From NCBI RefSeq assembly GCF_004005815.1, contig NZ_SACK01000001.1:558001-622000 (forward strand): 64,000 bases of DNA, written 5' to 3'. Shown one piece after another: positions 1 through 8,525 of the stretch. The first letter of the stretch is position 1. Each line of letters opens with the position of its first letter. The notes under the pieces were generated by a model. It saw only the letters and a program-made list of their open reading frames with translations, did not search any database and was not told where the DNA came from. The DNA is from Mucilaginibacter limnophilus (lineage in GTDB: Bacteria > Bacteroidota > Bacteroidia > Sphingobacteriales > Sphingobacteriaceae). Position numbers and translations under genes: made by a program.

Positions 1-300
1 AACAATAATTGGGTTAAAACGGTATGCCTGATTATCAGCGGTAGCATACACAAAAACAGGTTGCAGTTTACTTATATTCTTTTTGTTGATCTGATTAAAT
101 ACTACAAATTTAGAATGGTCCGGGCCGCCGCCAAAATCTTTCCATGCAGTATGGGTAGCAGTATCAGGCTTTTCAGGGTTGCTAAAATGGCTTGTCAAGT
201 GAGATGCCGGCGCCATGGCGATGCATGCTACAACAGTAGCAAGTACTATTGCTGTGCGATAAGAAAAAAGGGCGTTTGGGTAAACTGTCTTCAATTTCAT
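1..300 (-). CDS. PQQ-dependent dehydrogenase, N-terminal part (truncated by window edge)
   Basis: The minus-strand frame opens with ATG at 300 and runs without a stop to base 1, giving the first 100 residues. A basic and hydrophobic N-terminus (about residues 1-35) looks like a signal peptide or anchor. It is followed by a Trp-x-Asp-Phe-Gly-Gly-Gly-Pro-Asp segment, then an Asn-Gln-Ile-Asn-Lys-Lys-Asn-Ile-x-Lys-Leu stretch and a Tyr-Arg-Phe-Asn-Pro-Ile-Ile ending. This order is typical of the first beta-propeller blade of quinoprotein alcohol/glucose dehydrogenases, periplasmic enzymes that oxidise sugars or alcohols with PQQ. Substrate cannot be told from this fragment. Overlapping frames on the other strand here are shadows. 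Confidence 0.7.
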   Translation of the reverse strand, partial: MKLKTVYPNALFSYRTAIVLATVVACIAMAPASHLTSHFSNPEKPDTATHTAWKDFGGGPDHSKFVVFNQINKKNISKLQPVFVYATADNQAYRFNPIIV

Positions 301-477
301 TGTTAAGGTTGATACAATTGGCTGCAGGCAGCAGTATTCTGCTTACTGTTATGCAGCCAAATAACACTGCAAAACCTTAATAACTCATTAAAAAAACATT
401 AACCGTTGATGCTCATCTTTCGCAGTAAATAGTTTAAAGGAAGATATATTAGAAATGTTACAAATGTAAACTATACG

Positions 478-1518
478 TTACTTACCGAACGCTTTGCGTA
501 AGGCCTCAGCTTCTTTAACTGTTATACGTGAAACACTGCCGTGCCTTGCGTCGGGCGGTATGACGATATCTGTTTCAATACCCCACTGTTTAAGATCAGT
601 TGACGAAGATATTCCATAACGGTCGGCCATAGGGTAGTCATATAATAAAAGCCAACCGGCTTTCAACGGATCGGGCATTACACTTGGTCCCTCGGTAATG
701 GTAGGCGCAATCTGCCCTTTGTTTAAATCACCATAGAAAACTTCATAAGGCCCTTCTATATTATTTGATGTAGCAAGCCGGATACCTCTGCGCTCACCTG
801 TGGTTGCGCCAAATTCTTCTTCTTTGTGAACGAGGTAATAGGTGTTTTTATCCTTTTTAAGAGTTCCGTCTATCACCGAATAGGGTGGATTAAATAACAC
901 CCTGGCTTTTGTAAACGTTTTCCAGTCTTTGGTTTTGCAATACCATAACCTGCTTTTTTTCCAGCCGGCATCTTCAAAGCTCGATGACCAGAAAAGCATG
1001 TATTCTTTTGTGGCTTCATCATAAAAAAACTCAGGCGCCCAGATATTACGTACAAGCGCACCTGATTCATTTCGAACATCTTTCATCAGATGCAGGTAGG
1101 CTTCTGCTTTCCAGTGAATAAGATCGGTTGAGGTAGCGTAAAGGCAAGTTGGGCCATATTTCTCCCTGTCTTCTTTTTTGCCATTGCTGCCCGTTGCCAC
1201 TATTCTCCATAAACCATCCGGCCCGCGGTGAAGGAAAGGGTCGCGCATGTGCTGATCCCATACCGGTTGATTACCGTTTAGTGCTGTCCAATGCCGGCCA
1301 TCTGTAGATAATGCCATGTGTAGCCTGTCATCCAGCATTGGGTCGGGCAGCGGAACCTCAAATGTTTTACCGTTTTTATCAACTTCAACGCGGGTAGGAT
1401 ACCGTTGACGAAAGTAAGTAAGCAACCAAATGTGTTCTTTTTCCTGTGCAGATGATATCAGCGGAGCTAAAAATGACTGTAGGAAAAAGCAAATTACAAG
1501 TTTATGCAGATGTTTCAT
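478..1518 (-). CDS. GH43-like secreted glycoside hydrolase
   Basis: A 346-residue protein with a signal peptide (about residues 1-25, ending Ser-Ala-Gln). The rest fits a five-bladed beta-propeller of the GH43/GH32 type. Arg-Asp-Pro at 92-94, Trp-Ala-Pro-Glu at 160-163, Val-Ile-Asp-Gly-Thr at 215-219 and Thr-Glu-Gly-Pro at 275-278 are where this fold usually carries its catalytic Asp, the second Asp and the Glu. Family members cleave arabinose- or xylose-containing side chains, and many remain uncharacterised. It stands alone, with no SusC/SusD next to it, but lies on the same side as the PUL 15 kb away. The exact substrate is unknown. Confidence 0.72.
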   Translation of the reverse strand: MKHLHKLVICFFLQSFLAPLISSAQEKEHIWLLTYFRQRYPTRVEVDKNGKTFEVPLPDPMLDDRLHMALSTDGRHWTALNGNQPVWDQHMRDPFLHRGPDGLWRIVATGSNGKKEDREKYGPTCLYATSTDLIHWKAEAYLHLMKDVRNESGALVRNIWAPEFFYDEATKEYMLFWSSSFEDAGWKKSRLWYCKTKDWKTFTKARVLFNPPYSVIDGTLKKDKNTYYLVHKEEEFGATTGERRGIRLATSNNIEGPYEVFYGDLNKGQIAPTITEGPSVMPDPLKAGWLLLYDYPMADRYGISSSTDLKQWGIETDIVIPPDARHGSVSRITVKEAEALRKAFGK

Positions 1519-1592
1519 GGCAGGATGTTAAACTTCGGCAATATAAAACGTTACGTATTAATACCAAAGACCATGCTTAAAACAGGAGATTA

Positions 1593-1925
1593 TTATACAT
1601 AAACAGAGGTTTCAGCTTCGGTTTCACTTTGAAAAGTTTGTCTTAGCCATCTTTCTGCCAAATAATCTAAATGTTGAATCTTATTGGTGATTTCAGCAAA
1701 TTCACCATCAGAAAAATGCGGCCTGAAATCAGACAGTCTGACCAAACTTTCATCAGACGTTATTTGATATATCCGCTCTGCCAGTTGTTCTTCGATATAA
1801 AGGTACTGCTGCATGTCAGCGCTGCTGGCGTAACGCAAAATTTTTCCGGCGCAATAGTCAAAGCAGCCATTTGGCGGTTCAAAAGGCCGTTTCCAGCATT
1901 TGCATTTGGTAATATCTGTTGCCAT
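1593..1925 (-). CDS. Small Cys-rich hypothetical protein
   Basis: 110 residues, not recognised. The N-terminus has a Cys-x-Cys followed by two more Cys (residues 8, 10, 21, 25), a spacing that could bind a metal. The rest is acidic and probably helical. The start lies 11 bases after the end of the upstream minus-strand membrane protein gene, so the two are probably co-transcribed. That favours this frame over the overlapping plus-strand reading frame at 1671-1931. No function can be assigned. Confidence 0.5.
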   Translation of the reverse strand: MATDITKCKCWKRPFEPPNGCFDYCAGKILRYASSADMQQYLYIEEQLAERIYQITSDESLVRLSDFRPHFSDGEFAEITNKIQHLDYLAERWLRQTFQSETEAETSVYV

Positions 1926-1935
1926 GTTTAAAGGA

Positions 1936-2472
1936 TTATTTTTTTAAAAACACAAACCATGTAAGATAACTTACCAGCCAAAGAAAAAACACAAATACAC
2001 CCCATCTTAAATATGTAAGTTGCCTGGCGAACTTGATATCTGCCTCCCTGCCAATTTGTTTAATATCTTCAATGGAACTGTTGTTCACAGTGGCGCCTGC
2101 TATATAGATCCTGGTGGCCAGTTCACCAAAGTACAATGATACGCTTAATAGTATCCAGCCAATTGGAAAAAGCAGGTACAAGTAAAGATAGATACCCTCC
2201 GGACGAACATAAGATGTGCTTATCATGGCCAGTATAGAACCACCGGCAATGGAAAGCGACCATGTGATCAACCTGTTTGATTCCTCATTAATCAATTTAT
2301 TGGCATCATGAATCTTTTTGATAAAACTGAGTAATTCTTCCACTTTTTCTTTTTGTATTTCTTTCTCCCTTTTTTGCACGGCAGTTTTAGTGATACGTTT
2401 GGCCATACGTTCTGCAGCACTGTAAGCCAGGAAAGTTAAGGCTATGGAAAGTATCTCTTTTTTGATACTCAT
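1936..2472 (-). CDS. Hypothetical membrane protein with N-terminal coiled coil
   Basis: 178 residues, not recognised. A Lys/Glu-rich helical stretch at about 25-65 looks like a coiled coil. Three hydrophobic segments follow, at about 68-88, 94-116 and 152-175, the last ending at a Lys-Lys tail. It is first in a probable two-gene unit with the small Cys-rich protein. No domain name can be given with confidence. Confidence 0.6.
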   Translation of the reverse strand: MSIKKEILSIALTFLAYSAAERMAKRITKTAVQKREKEIQKEKVEELLSFIKKIHDANKLINEESNRLITWSLSIAGGSILAMISTSYVRPEGIYLYLYLLFPIGWILLSVSLYFGELATRIYIAGATVNNSSIEDIKQIGREADIKFARQLTYLRWGVFVFFLWLVSYLTWFVFLKK

Positions 2473-2721
2473 GTCCGGAGTGATTTATTAAGTCAAATTA
2501 CTTAAAAACCTTAAGCCGGGATATCTTCACACTTGATTGTTGAGTAAAACGTTACCAAATAATAACTGCTGATTTTAGCAACACCCTGTGGAAAAAGTCC
2601 ACAATTTAGTTAAATGTCTTTTTTTGTAAATTGTTGATAATCAAATAAGTGTTGATTCATGGCACGGCTGGCATAGTTATGCTATATACTGTTGCATAAG
2701 TTTAAATCTAAAACATTTAAT

Positions 2722-3072
2722 ATGAAAAAGATCATTTTGTCAGCCGCATTCGTAGCCTTATTAGGCGGATTATCACAAGTTAAAGCTCAAACAACTGCTA
2801 CCGATACTGCATCGAAAACTGCAGCTACCAGTACAACAACTACTACCACTACTGCAACTACATCTCAGGATAGTACATCAACCCCTGTTAAAATTGAAGA
2901 ATTACCTGCAGGCGTTGCCACAACACTAAAAAGTGATGCGGTAAAAGAATATACTCCTACAGATGCAGTGCTGGTTAAAACCGCGACTAAAGAATATTAC
3001 ATTGTTAACCTTAAAAAAGGTGATACAGTAAGGTTTGTTAAGCTTGACAAAGACGGCAGACCTGTAAAATAA
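2722..3072 (+). CDS. Secreted Thr-rich hypothetical protein
   Basis: The ATG at 2722 gives 116 residues with a clear signal peptide (Met-Lys-Lys-Ile start, cleavage after Val-Lys-Ala near residue 22). An earlier in-frame TTG at 2692 would only add residues in front of that signal. After it comes a Thr/Ser-rich low-complexity linker (about residues 24-55), then a compact basic domain of about 60 residues. Such short exported proteins are common in Bacteroidetes; the function is not known. A strong terminator hairpin follows at 3103, so it is probably monocistronic. Confidence 0.7.
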   Translation: MKKIILSAAFVALLGGLSQVKAQTTATDTASKTAATSTTTTTTTATTSQDSTSTPVKIEELPAGVATTLKSDAVKEYTPTDAVLVKTATKEYYIVNLKKGDTVRFVKLDKDGRPVK

Positions 3073-3102
3073 TCGCCCCTACATTTATTTATATAGTCTA
3101 TT

Positions 3103-3135
3103 GAAAGCCGGATATATGTCCGGCTTTCTTATTTT
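3103..3135 (+). terminator. Rho-independent terminator
   Basis: A perfect 10-bp stem, GAAAGCCGGA with TCCGGCTTTC, and a 6-base loop at 3103-3128, followed by a T-rich tract. It closes the 2722-3072 gene and sits just before the next response regulator gene. Confidence 0.8.
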
Positions 3136-3152
3136 TGCCTGAAGACTACCCT

Positions 3153-4487
3153 ATGGCAAAAATACTTATTGTGGAGGATGATACTACCTTGCTGCAAATA
3201 CTGGAAAGTTTTTTGCACAGGAAGGGTTATACTACTGAAAATGCAGGCAATGTAAAAACCGCGACTAAACTTCTTTCACAAAATACCTACGACGTTCTTT
3301 TGCTTGATTACCGTCTGCCTGATGGAAACGGTCTTGAGATACTTGCTAACAGCCGTCAAAACGGAAATGAAACGCCTGCCATTATCATGACCAGTTTTGA
3401 TGATGTACGTACAGCGGTGAGGGCCATGCAGTCGGGCGCTTTCGATTATGTCATAAAGCCTGTTAATCCTGATGAATTGCTAGCCACGATTAAAAGTGCT
3501 TTAACACAACCCCAAGGCGCCGCTCATCAGCCAAAAGAGAATGGCTTTATAGCAGGCACCAGTGAAGCGTCGGACAAGTTGTACGAGTATATTGATCTTG
3601 TTGCGCCTACTGATCTGGCCGTGATCATTCAGGGTGAAAGTGGTACCGGTAAAGAACATGCCGCTAAGTTTATCCACGAAAAAAGCAAACGTGCAGAAAA
3701 GCCATTTATGGCGGTTGATTGTGGGGCGCTATCAAACGACCTTGCCGCAAGCGAACTTTTCGGGCATGTTAAAGGTGCCTTCACAGGCGCCTTGCAGGAC
3801 AAAAAAGGCTTATTTGAAGTTGCCGACGGCGGCACGCTTTTTCTGGATGAGATAGGTAACCTTAACTATGAGATACAAGTAAAGTTGCTACGTGCCCTGC
3901 AGGAAAAAACCATACAGCCTATGGGAAGTACCAGGCAGATAAAAACCAATGTGCGGATAATTGCTGCTACCAATGACGACCTGATAAACAGCGTGAATAA
4001 TGGCAGTTTCCGACAGGACCTGTATCACCGTCTTAATGAATTTAAAATACAGATACCACCGTTGCGTCAGCGGGATAATGACATTGTTTTATTCATCGAC
4101 CACTTTATAAAACTGGCTAATGTTGAACTTGAGCGGAATGTAAAAACCATATCTGCGGAAGCGCGCAAAATATTACTGAATTACGACTGGCCGGGCAATC
4201 TGCGTGAACTTAAGAATGTAATTAAACGGATGGTGCTGCTTACAAAGGGGGAAGAAGCCGAGGTGGAAGCACTACCTGAAGAAATGCTTTTTTATACAAA
4301 CGATCAGCCTCAGGCACAATCAAGCGGACTAAGATCAGTTAATGAAGCCAATGAGCGTGCGCTCATTGAGAAAACGCTGAAAGAAGTTAAATACAATAAA
4401 TCAAAAGCAGCGCGTGTGCTTAATATCGACCGTAAAACGCTCTACAACAAAATGGAACGTTACGGACTTGGTGATACAGCCGATTAA
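3153..4487 (+). CDS. Sigma-54-dependent response regulator (NtrC family)
   Basis: With the ATG at 3153 the product has 444 residues; the frame is open from a TTG at 3135, but the receiver domain begins exactly at this Met. Receiver domain 1-120 with acidic pocket Glu8/Asp9/Asp10, phospho-acceptor Asp52 and Lys102. AAA+ domain about 130-365 with Walker A Gly-Glu-Ser-Gly-Thr-Gly-Lys-Glu (161-168), an intact GAFTGA loop (208-213) and Walker B Leu-Phe-Leu-Asp-Glu-Ile (229-234). Fis-type helix-turn-helix about 400-442. It should activate RpoN promoters when phosphorylated. The likely partner is the convergent hybrid kinase, whose stop codon overlaps this one. Its targets are not evident. Confidence 0.92.
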   Translation: MAKILIVEDDTTLLQILESFLHRKGYTTENAGNVKTATKLLSQNTYDVLLLDYRLPDGNGLEILANSRQNGNETPAIIMTSFDDVRTAVRAMQSGAFDYVIKPVNPDELLATIKSALTQPQGAAHQPKENGFIAGTSEASDKLYEYIDLVAPTDLAVIIQGESGTGKEHAAKFIHEKSKRAEKPFMAVDCGALSNDLAASELFGHVKGAFTGALQDKKGLFEVADGGTLFLDEIGNLNYEIQVKLLRALQEKTIQPMGSTRQIKTNVRIIAATNDDLINSVNNGSFRQDLYHRLNEFKIQIPPLRQRDNDIVLFIDHFIKLANVELERNVKTISAEARKILLNYDWPGNLRELKNVIKRMVLLTKGEEAEVEALPEEMLFYTNDQPQAQSSGLRSVNEANERALIEKTLKEVKYNKSKAARVLNIDRKTLYNKMERYGLGDTAD

Positions 4488-6973
4488 GCCATCTCGGTTG
4501 AATTTGCCGTCGCCTTCAATAGCCTTGTTACCAAATTTTGCAGCTCGGTGAGCAGGGTAAGTATGTCGTCGTTTTTATCTTTGAAGCCGGTTGCCTCAAC
4601 CGCATATTCGGCGGCTTTTAGTTTGGCGGCAAGTTCGGTTGCGCCAATTTGCGCGGTACGGCCAGCCATACGGTGTAATAAAAGCGTAATATAATTTGTT
4701 GCCACTCCATTTTTAAGCTCAACTTTTAGTGCGCTGATATCGCTGAAGGTATCTTCCGCAAATTTTTCGATAATAGCATTCAGTTGTGCTTCATCGCCAT
4801 AAGTCATTTGCTTAACAGCAGAAAGGTTGGGTAGCAGGGCAACGTCAGTAGAATTTACTGAGTCTTTCACATTAACCAGGCTCAGCAATTCTTTCTCCCG
4901 GAATGGTTTTATCAGTACACCGTTAAAACCGGCGCTTAAAATAGCGTCGTTTTCCTGGGGAAGCGCCTGTGCCGTAAGCGCGTAAATTCTAACATCAGCC
5001 GGTACTTTTCTTCGAAGATTGGCGCAAAGCTGCTTCCCGTCCATACCCGGCATACGTATGTCTGCAAAAATAATTTTTACCTTGTCGTCCCATTCGGCAT
5101 TCAGCATGTCTGTTGGAGATTGGAAACTTCTGTATGTTATATTATGCTTTTCAAATAACAAAGCGCACAAATTCAAAATAAAGCTGTCATCGTCAACCAC
5201 CCAAACGGCAACATCATCAGTTTTGTCAATAGCTTTTTCTTCGATAGTATATTCCGGTTCTTCAGCTGCTGCAAACGGCAAAATAACCGTAAAGTCAGAC
5301 CCTTTTCCTAATTTGGAAGTAACATGTATGTTGCCGCCTTGCTGCTCAACCAGTTCTTTACATATGGCCAGCCCAAGCCCTGTACCCGAGCGTTTTTCCC
5401 TTGCAGGCTGCCCCGTTGCCTGCTCAAACTCGTTGAATATTCTATTTATGTCTTCTTCGGTAATGCCCTTGCCTGTATCAGTTACCCTAAAAGTGTAGTT
5501 CCACTTGTCACCTTGTAGTATGCTGGCCACTGATAAAGTTACCCGCCCTTCGGTGGTAAACTTTATAGCGTTCCCCAATAAATTGTACAATACTTGTTTC
5601 AGCCTGAATGGGTCACCGGTTACAAAACGTTTGTCAGTAGTATTGAAATTGCTTATAAGTTCCAGCTGTTTCTTTTCAGTCTGCGGGCGCATCACCGATA
5701 TCACCTCGTTAAGCAAAGCGGTGATATTGAATACTTCGTTAGAAAAACTGAATTTACCCGATATAATACGGTTATAATCGAGTACCTCGTTCACTATCTG
5801 CATCAGGTGGCCCGACGACTGGTAGATAGCTTCGATATCATGTTTTTGAGGTTTATCAGCATCCTTAATCAGTTCAGCATAGCCGATAATTGACTGCAGC
5901 GGCGTGCGTATTTCATGACTCATGTTTGATAGAAAACGCTGCTTGGCCTTACTATGATACTCGGCTTCGTCACGTGCTTCTTCAAGCGCTTTACGATAGC
6001 GGGCGCTTTTACTCAAATCTGTTAGAATAAAATAGAGTAATATTACTGTTAGCAGCACAAAAGCCAGCATGATATAACCTATTTTTTTTACACTGCCACT
6101 AACAATCAACCGGGCGTCATTATTATTTGTTTCAGCCTGGGCAACAACTTCGCTTTCAACCTGCTTCACAATGGCCTGTATCTGGCTAATCAATTTATCG
6201 TTGGCGTTTATCCAGATGTTTTCCCGGTTCACAAAAAGGGCACGTTGACGCAAACGGTTTTTTTCAAGCTGCATAACGGCGTTGCTCATTACACGGGTAA
6301 GGCTGTCGCGTATGGCTTCAGCAATGGTGTCCCGTTCAATATTCAGCTCCTCGTTAACCACTTTATATGCTTCTTTAGGCTCCTTTTTTTTGCCGAATAG
6401 CTTACTAAAAAAACTTCGGGTATCTTTTTCTTCTTCCGGATAAATGGTGGTAACCGTTGTTTTAGCTGTATGGGTGATGGAGCTGTCCTGAGCTGCGTTT
6501 TTATCAAGCAAGTTGTTTAATTCTTGTACCTGCAGGGTAAAAAGCTTATCGTTAATTAACTTATTGCGAACATTTAAATAGCTTAAAAATAGCTTGTCGC
6601 GTTGGCCAAGCAGCTTTTGCAGTCGTTGCAGGCGCACCAGTTGTACCGAATCACCACTATACAAGTTTTCAAGGGTATCAATAATAAGCGCCGTTTTTTT
6701 TGATTCGTAAAAAAAATCCTTCCTGGTGTTTTTCACCAGCCGCGCACGCTGAAGTTGATCTAACCTGGCAGCCTGTCGTGAAAGCTCATTAACCAGGCGG
6801 AGTTTGTTATTTGGCTCAACAATGTTCTCCACAGCAACCATCATTTGCCTGAAAGCCACTTTGCTTACCACCCATGCCAAACAAAGCGCAAAGCAGGCCA
6901 GCAGAAAAATGATTATGATCTTTCCTTTAATAAAACGTGTAAAATGATTGTTCTTTGAAGCACTCATGTTCAA
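4484..6973 (-). CDS. Hybrid sensor histidine kinase (HisKA-HATPase-REC-HPt)
   Basis: 829 residues. A TM helix at about 17-38 and another at about 298-319 enclose a long, mostly helical, coiled-coil-rich external domain of about 260 residues. Then HisKA with Ser-His-Glu-Ile-Arg-Thr-Pro (His353), an HATPase domain with N-box near 467-471 and G-boxes at 499-504 and 529-535, a receiver domain with Asp638 and Lys689, and a C-terminal HPt-like domain with His767 in Leu-His-Arg-Met-Ala-Gly-Arg. This His-Asp-His layout suits a phosphorelay ending on a separate receiver, probably the convergent sigma-54 regulator, whose stop codon overlaps this one by 4 bases. The external domain has no recognised ligand fold. 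Confidence 0.9.
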   Translation of the reverse strand: MNMSASKNNHFTRFIKGKIIIIFLLACFALCLAWVVSKVAFRQMMVAVENIVEPNNKLRLVNELSRQAARLDQLQRARLVKNTRKDFFYESKKTALIIDTLENLYSGDSVQLVRLQRLQKLLGQRDKLFLSYLNVRNKLINDKLFTLQVQELNNLLDKNAAQDSSITHTAKTTVTTIYPEEEKDTRSFFSKLFGKKKEPKEAYKVVNEELNIERDTIAEAIRDSLTRVMSNAVMQLEKNRLRQRALFVNRENIWINANDKLISQIQAIVKQVESEVVAQAETNNNDARLIVSGSVKKIGYIMLAFVLLTVILLYFILTDLSKSARYRKALEEARDEAEYHSKAKQRFLSNMSHEIRTPLQSIIGYAELIKDADKPQKHDIEAIYQSSGHLMQIVNEVLDYNRIISGKFSFSNEVFNITALLNEVISVMRPQTEKKQLELISNFNTTDKRFVTGDPFRLKQVLYNLLGNAIKFTTEGRVTLSVASILQGDKWNYTFRVTDTGKGITEEDINRIFNEFEQATGQPAREKRSGTGLGLAICKELVEQQGGNIHVTSKLGKGSDFTVILPFAAAEEPEYTIEEKAIDKTDDVAVWVVDDDSFILNLCALLFEKHNITYRSFQSPTDMLNAEWDDKVKIIFADIRMPGMDGKQLCANLRRKVPADVRIYALTAQALPQENDAILSAGFNGVLIKPFREKELLSLVNVKDSVNSTDVALLPNLSAVKQMTYGDEAQLNAIIEKFAEDTFSDISALKVELKNGVATNYITLLLHRMAGRTAQIGATELAAKLKAAEYAVEATGFKDKNDDILTLLTELQNLVTRLLKATANSTEMA

Positions 6974-7156
6974 AATATCAACCCCGTTAAAACCGAAGCA
7001 TGAATAACATATCCGGGGGAATCAGCGGGAAAATATAGCCGCTGAGTACATAAAAAAAGCTGAATGAAGCTCAACTTACAGGATATCTAACGATAAAATA
7101 CTGCGATTGTTTTATGGAAACACCATGTCACCATCAAGCCATATATTGTTCTTAAA

Positions 7157-7182
7157 CGGATAACTTGTCCGATATCGGATAT
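7157..7182. promoter_or_regulatory. Probable enhancer (activator-binding) site
   Basis: TCCGATATCGGA at 7168-7179 is a perfect palindrome. CGGA at 7157-7160 pairs with TCCG at 7168-7171 across 7 bases, so half-sites repeat. The centre is about 60 bases upstream of the -24 element and about 85 upstream of the inferred transcription start, a usual distance for an NtrC-family enhancer. Binding by the regulator encoded in the downstream operon is inference. Confidence 0.5.
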
Positions 7183-7232
7183 TTTTCGTCTTGTCGTTTT
7201 TTATAATTTGTTGTTTTATAGGTCTTTATGTT

Positions 7233-7248
7233 TGGTATGACGCTTGCA
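7233..7248 (+). promoter_or_regulatory. Sigma-54 (-24/-12) promoter
   Basis: TGGTATGACGCTTGCA matches the RpoN consensus TGGCACG-N4-TTGCA at all core bases (GG at 7234-7235, GC at 7246-7247, exact spacing), with two C-to-T differences in the -24 half. The start of transcription would fall near 7259, which supports the ATG at 7275 as the start of the adaptor gene rather than the upstream in-frame TTG at 7191. Confidence 0.75.
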
Positions 7249-7274
7249 AAACAAGATGCAAATCATATCGCAAC

Positions 7275-8522
7275 ATGGATACCGTCATCGACGCTGAAAT
7301 TATTCAAAAAAGGAAAAAGAAAAAGATCATCTGGCTTGTGCTGATCGTCGCGCTTTTAATTATAAGCGTATTATTAGTACGCAGCGTATTTAATTCTACC
7401 ATCAGCAAAAGCCAGTTCACCACTGGTGTTGTTGAAATTAGTGATATAGAAAATACCATAAGTGCCAATGGCGAAGTGTTACCCGAGTTTGAAGAAGTGA
7501 TTACCAGTCCGGTTAACGCCGCCATAAAAACCGCTCTGATGGATGCCGGTAAAAAGGTAAAGCCCGGTCAGCCTATACTGGTGCTTGATAAATCGGCTAC
7601 TGAAAACGAATACATCAAATTAAACTTTCAACTTGAAACCAAGCGTAACGAAATTAGAAAGCTCAAGCTTGATCTGAATAAAAGCTTTTATGATATCCAA
7701 TCGAATAACTCCATAAAACAACTGCGCATAAGCAGTTTGCAGGATGCGGTTGAGAACGCCAAGCGTCTGTTTAAAGCCGGCGGCGGCACCCGCGAAGATA
7801 TTGAACAAGCCGAGCTTAATCTGAAAGTAGCCCTGCTTGAAAAGAAACAGCTTGAAAACGAAATTAAAAGCAAGCAACAAACCATGCAGGTAGAGGTGAA
7901 GGAAGCCGAGATAGCCGCTGCCATCCAGCAAAACGACCTTGCCGAACTGCAACGTAAGCTAAAGTTGGCCGACGTTTCGGCGACGCGTGAAGGAGTGGTC
8001 ACCTATATTAATAAGAATACCGGCGCTTCGGTTCATGAAGGAGATGTATTGGTGCGCATTGCTGATCTCGGCAGCTTCAAAGTATCGGGCACTATCAGTG
8101 ATAATTATCTTGATCAGTTGCACGTTGGTATGCCGGTTATCATAAGGGTAAATGATATTCCATTACGGGGGCATGTAGCTAATGTATATCCGTCAGTGCA
8201 AAATGGCACTGTGAGTTTTGACGTGCAGTTGGACGAGCGTAATAACAAACTCTTCCGGCCCAATATGAAGGTTGATACCTACCTGGTTACCGACGCGCAC
8301 AGCAAAATAATGCGCCTGCCAAACGGTGCCGCACTTAAAGGCCTTGGTAAGCAAGATGTGTTTGTTGTGAATAAAGGAAAGGCCGTACGCCGCACGGTGA
8401 CGCTGGGTATGAGTAATTTCGATTACGTAGAGATAGTAGACGGCCTGAAACCAGGCGAAGTGGTTATCACATCAGACATGAGTGAGTACAAAAATGCTAA
8501 AGAGATAACGATAGAGGAGTAG
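7275..8522 (+). CDS. HlyD/MFP-family efflux periplasmic adaptor
   Basis: The ATG at 7275 gives 415 residues. A cytoplasmic Lys-rich start is followed by one TM helix (about residues 15-35). Then come a lipoyl-like half-domain, a long alpha-hairpin rich in Lys/Glu/Gln (about 105-215), the second lipoyl half with Ala-Thr-Arg-Glu-Gly-Val-Val, a beta-barrel and a membrane-proximal domain. It should link the MacB-type ABC pump to an outer-membrane channel. It is the first gene of an operon with the TolC-like protein, ABC ATPase, two permeases, regulator and kinase. A frame extension upstream to a TTG at 7191 is rejected because the sigma-54 promoter lies inside it. Confidence 0.88.
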   Translation: MDTVIDAEIIQKRKKKKIIWLVLIVALLIISVLLVRSVFNSTISKSQFTTGVVEISDIENTISANGEVLPEFEEVITSPVNAAIKTALMDAGKKVKPGQPILVLDKSATENEYIKLNFQLETKRNEIRKLKLDLNKSFYDIQSNNSIKQLRISSLQDAVENAKRLFKAGGGTREDIEQAELNLKVALLEKKQLENEIKSKQQTMQVEVKEAEIAAAIQQNDLAELQRKLKLADVSATREGVVTYINKNTGASVHEGDVLVRIADLGSFKVSGTISDNYLDQLHVGMPVIIRVNDIPLRGHVANVYPSVQNGTVSFDVQLDERNNKLFRPNMKVDTYLVTDAHSKIMRLPNGAALKGLGKQDVFVVNKGKAVRRTVTLGMSNFDYVEIVDGLKPGEVVITSDMSEYKNAKEITIEE

Positions 8523-8525
8523 GTT

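Larger units (their letters stand above)
6974..7274. promoter_or_regulatory. Divergent intergenic region with sigma-54 control elements
   Basis: 301 bases without a gene lie between the hybrid kinase (leftward) and the HlyD adaptor (rightward). They hold a 12-bp perfect palindrome at 7168-7179 with an extra half-site at 7157-7160, and a -24/-12 promoter at 7233-7248. No clear promoter for the leftward kinase gene was seen. Confidence 0.6.

Noticed and set aside
61..306. Plus-strand open frame of 81 codons
   Set aside because: It overlaps the well-supported start of the PQQ-type dehydrogenase on the other strand; Cys/Arg-rich sequence without any domain.
1671..1931. Plus-strand open frame of 86 codons
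   Set aside because: It is antisense to the 110-residue minus-strand gene, which fits the two-gene unit with its upstream neighbour. Neither is strongly supported, but the minus frame is better.
2660..2683. TGGCACGG and TGGCATAGTTATGC as a sigma-54 promoter for the 2722 gene
   Set aside because: The GG-to-GC spacing is one base short in the second and the -12 GC is misplaced in the first; spacing is strict for RpoN.
2820..2890. ACT/ACC-rich stretch as a tandem DNA repeat
   Set aside because: It is the coding sequence of a Thr-rich linker with mixed codons; no regular repeat unit.
5019..5498. 159-codon plus-strand frame inside the hybrid kinase gene
   Set aside because: A Ser/Cys-rich shadow of receiver and HATPase codons; the kinase domains on the minus strand are unambiguous.
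7191..7274. Upstream TTG start for the HlyD adaptor
   Set aside because: The sigma-54 promoter lies inside this stretch, and the added residues do not resemble adaptor N-termini.
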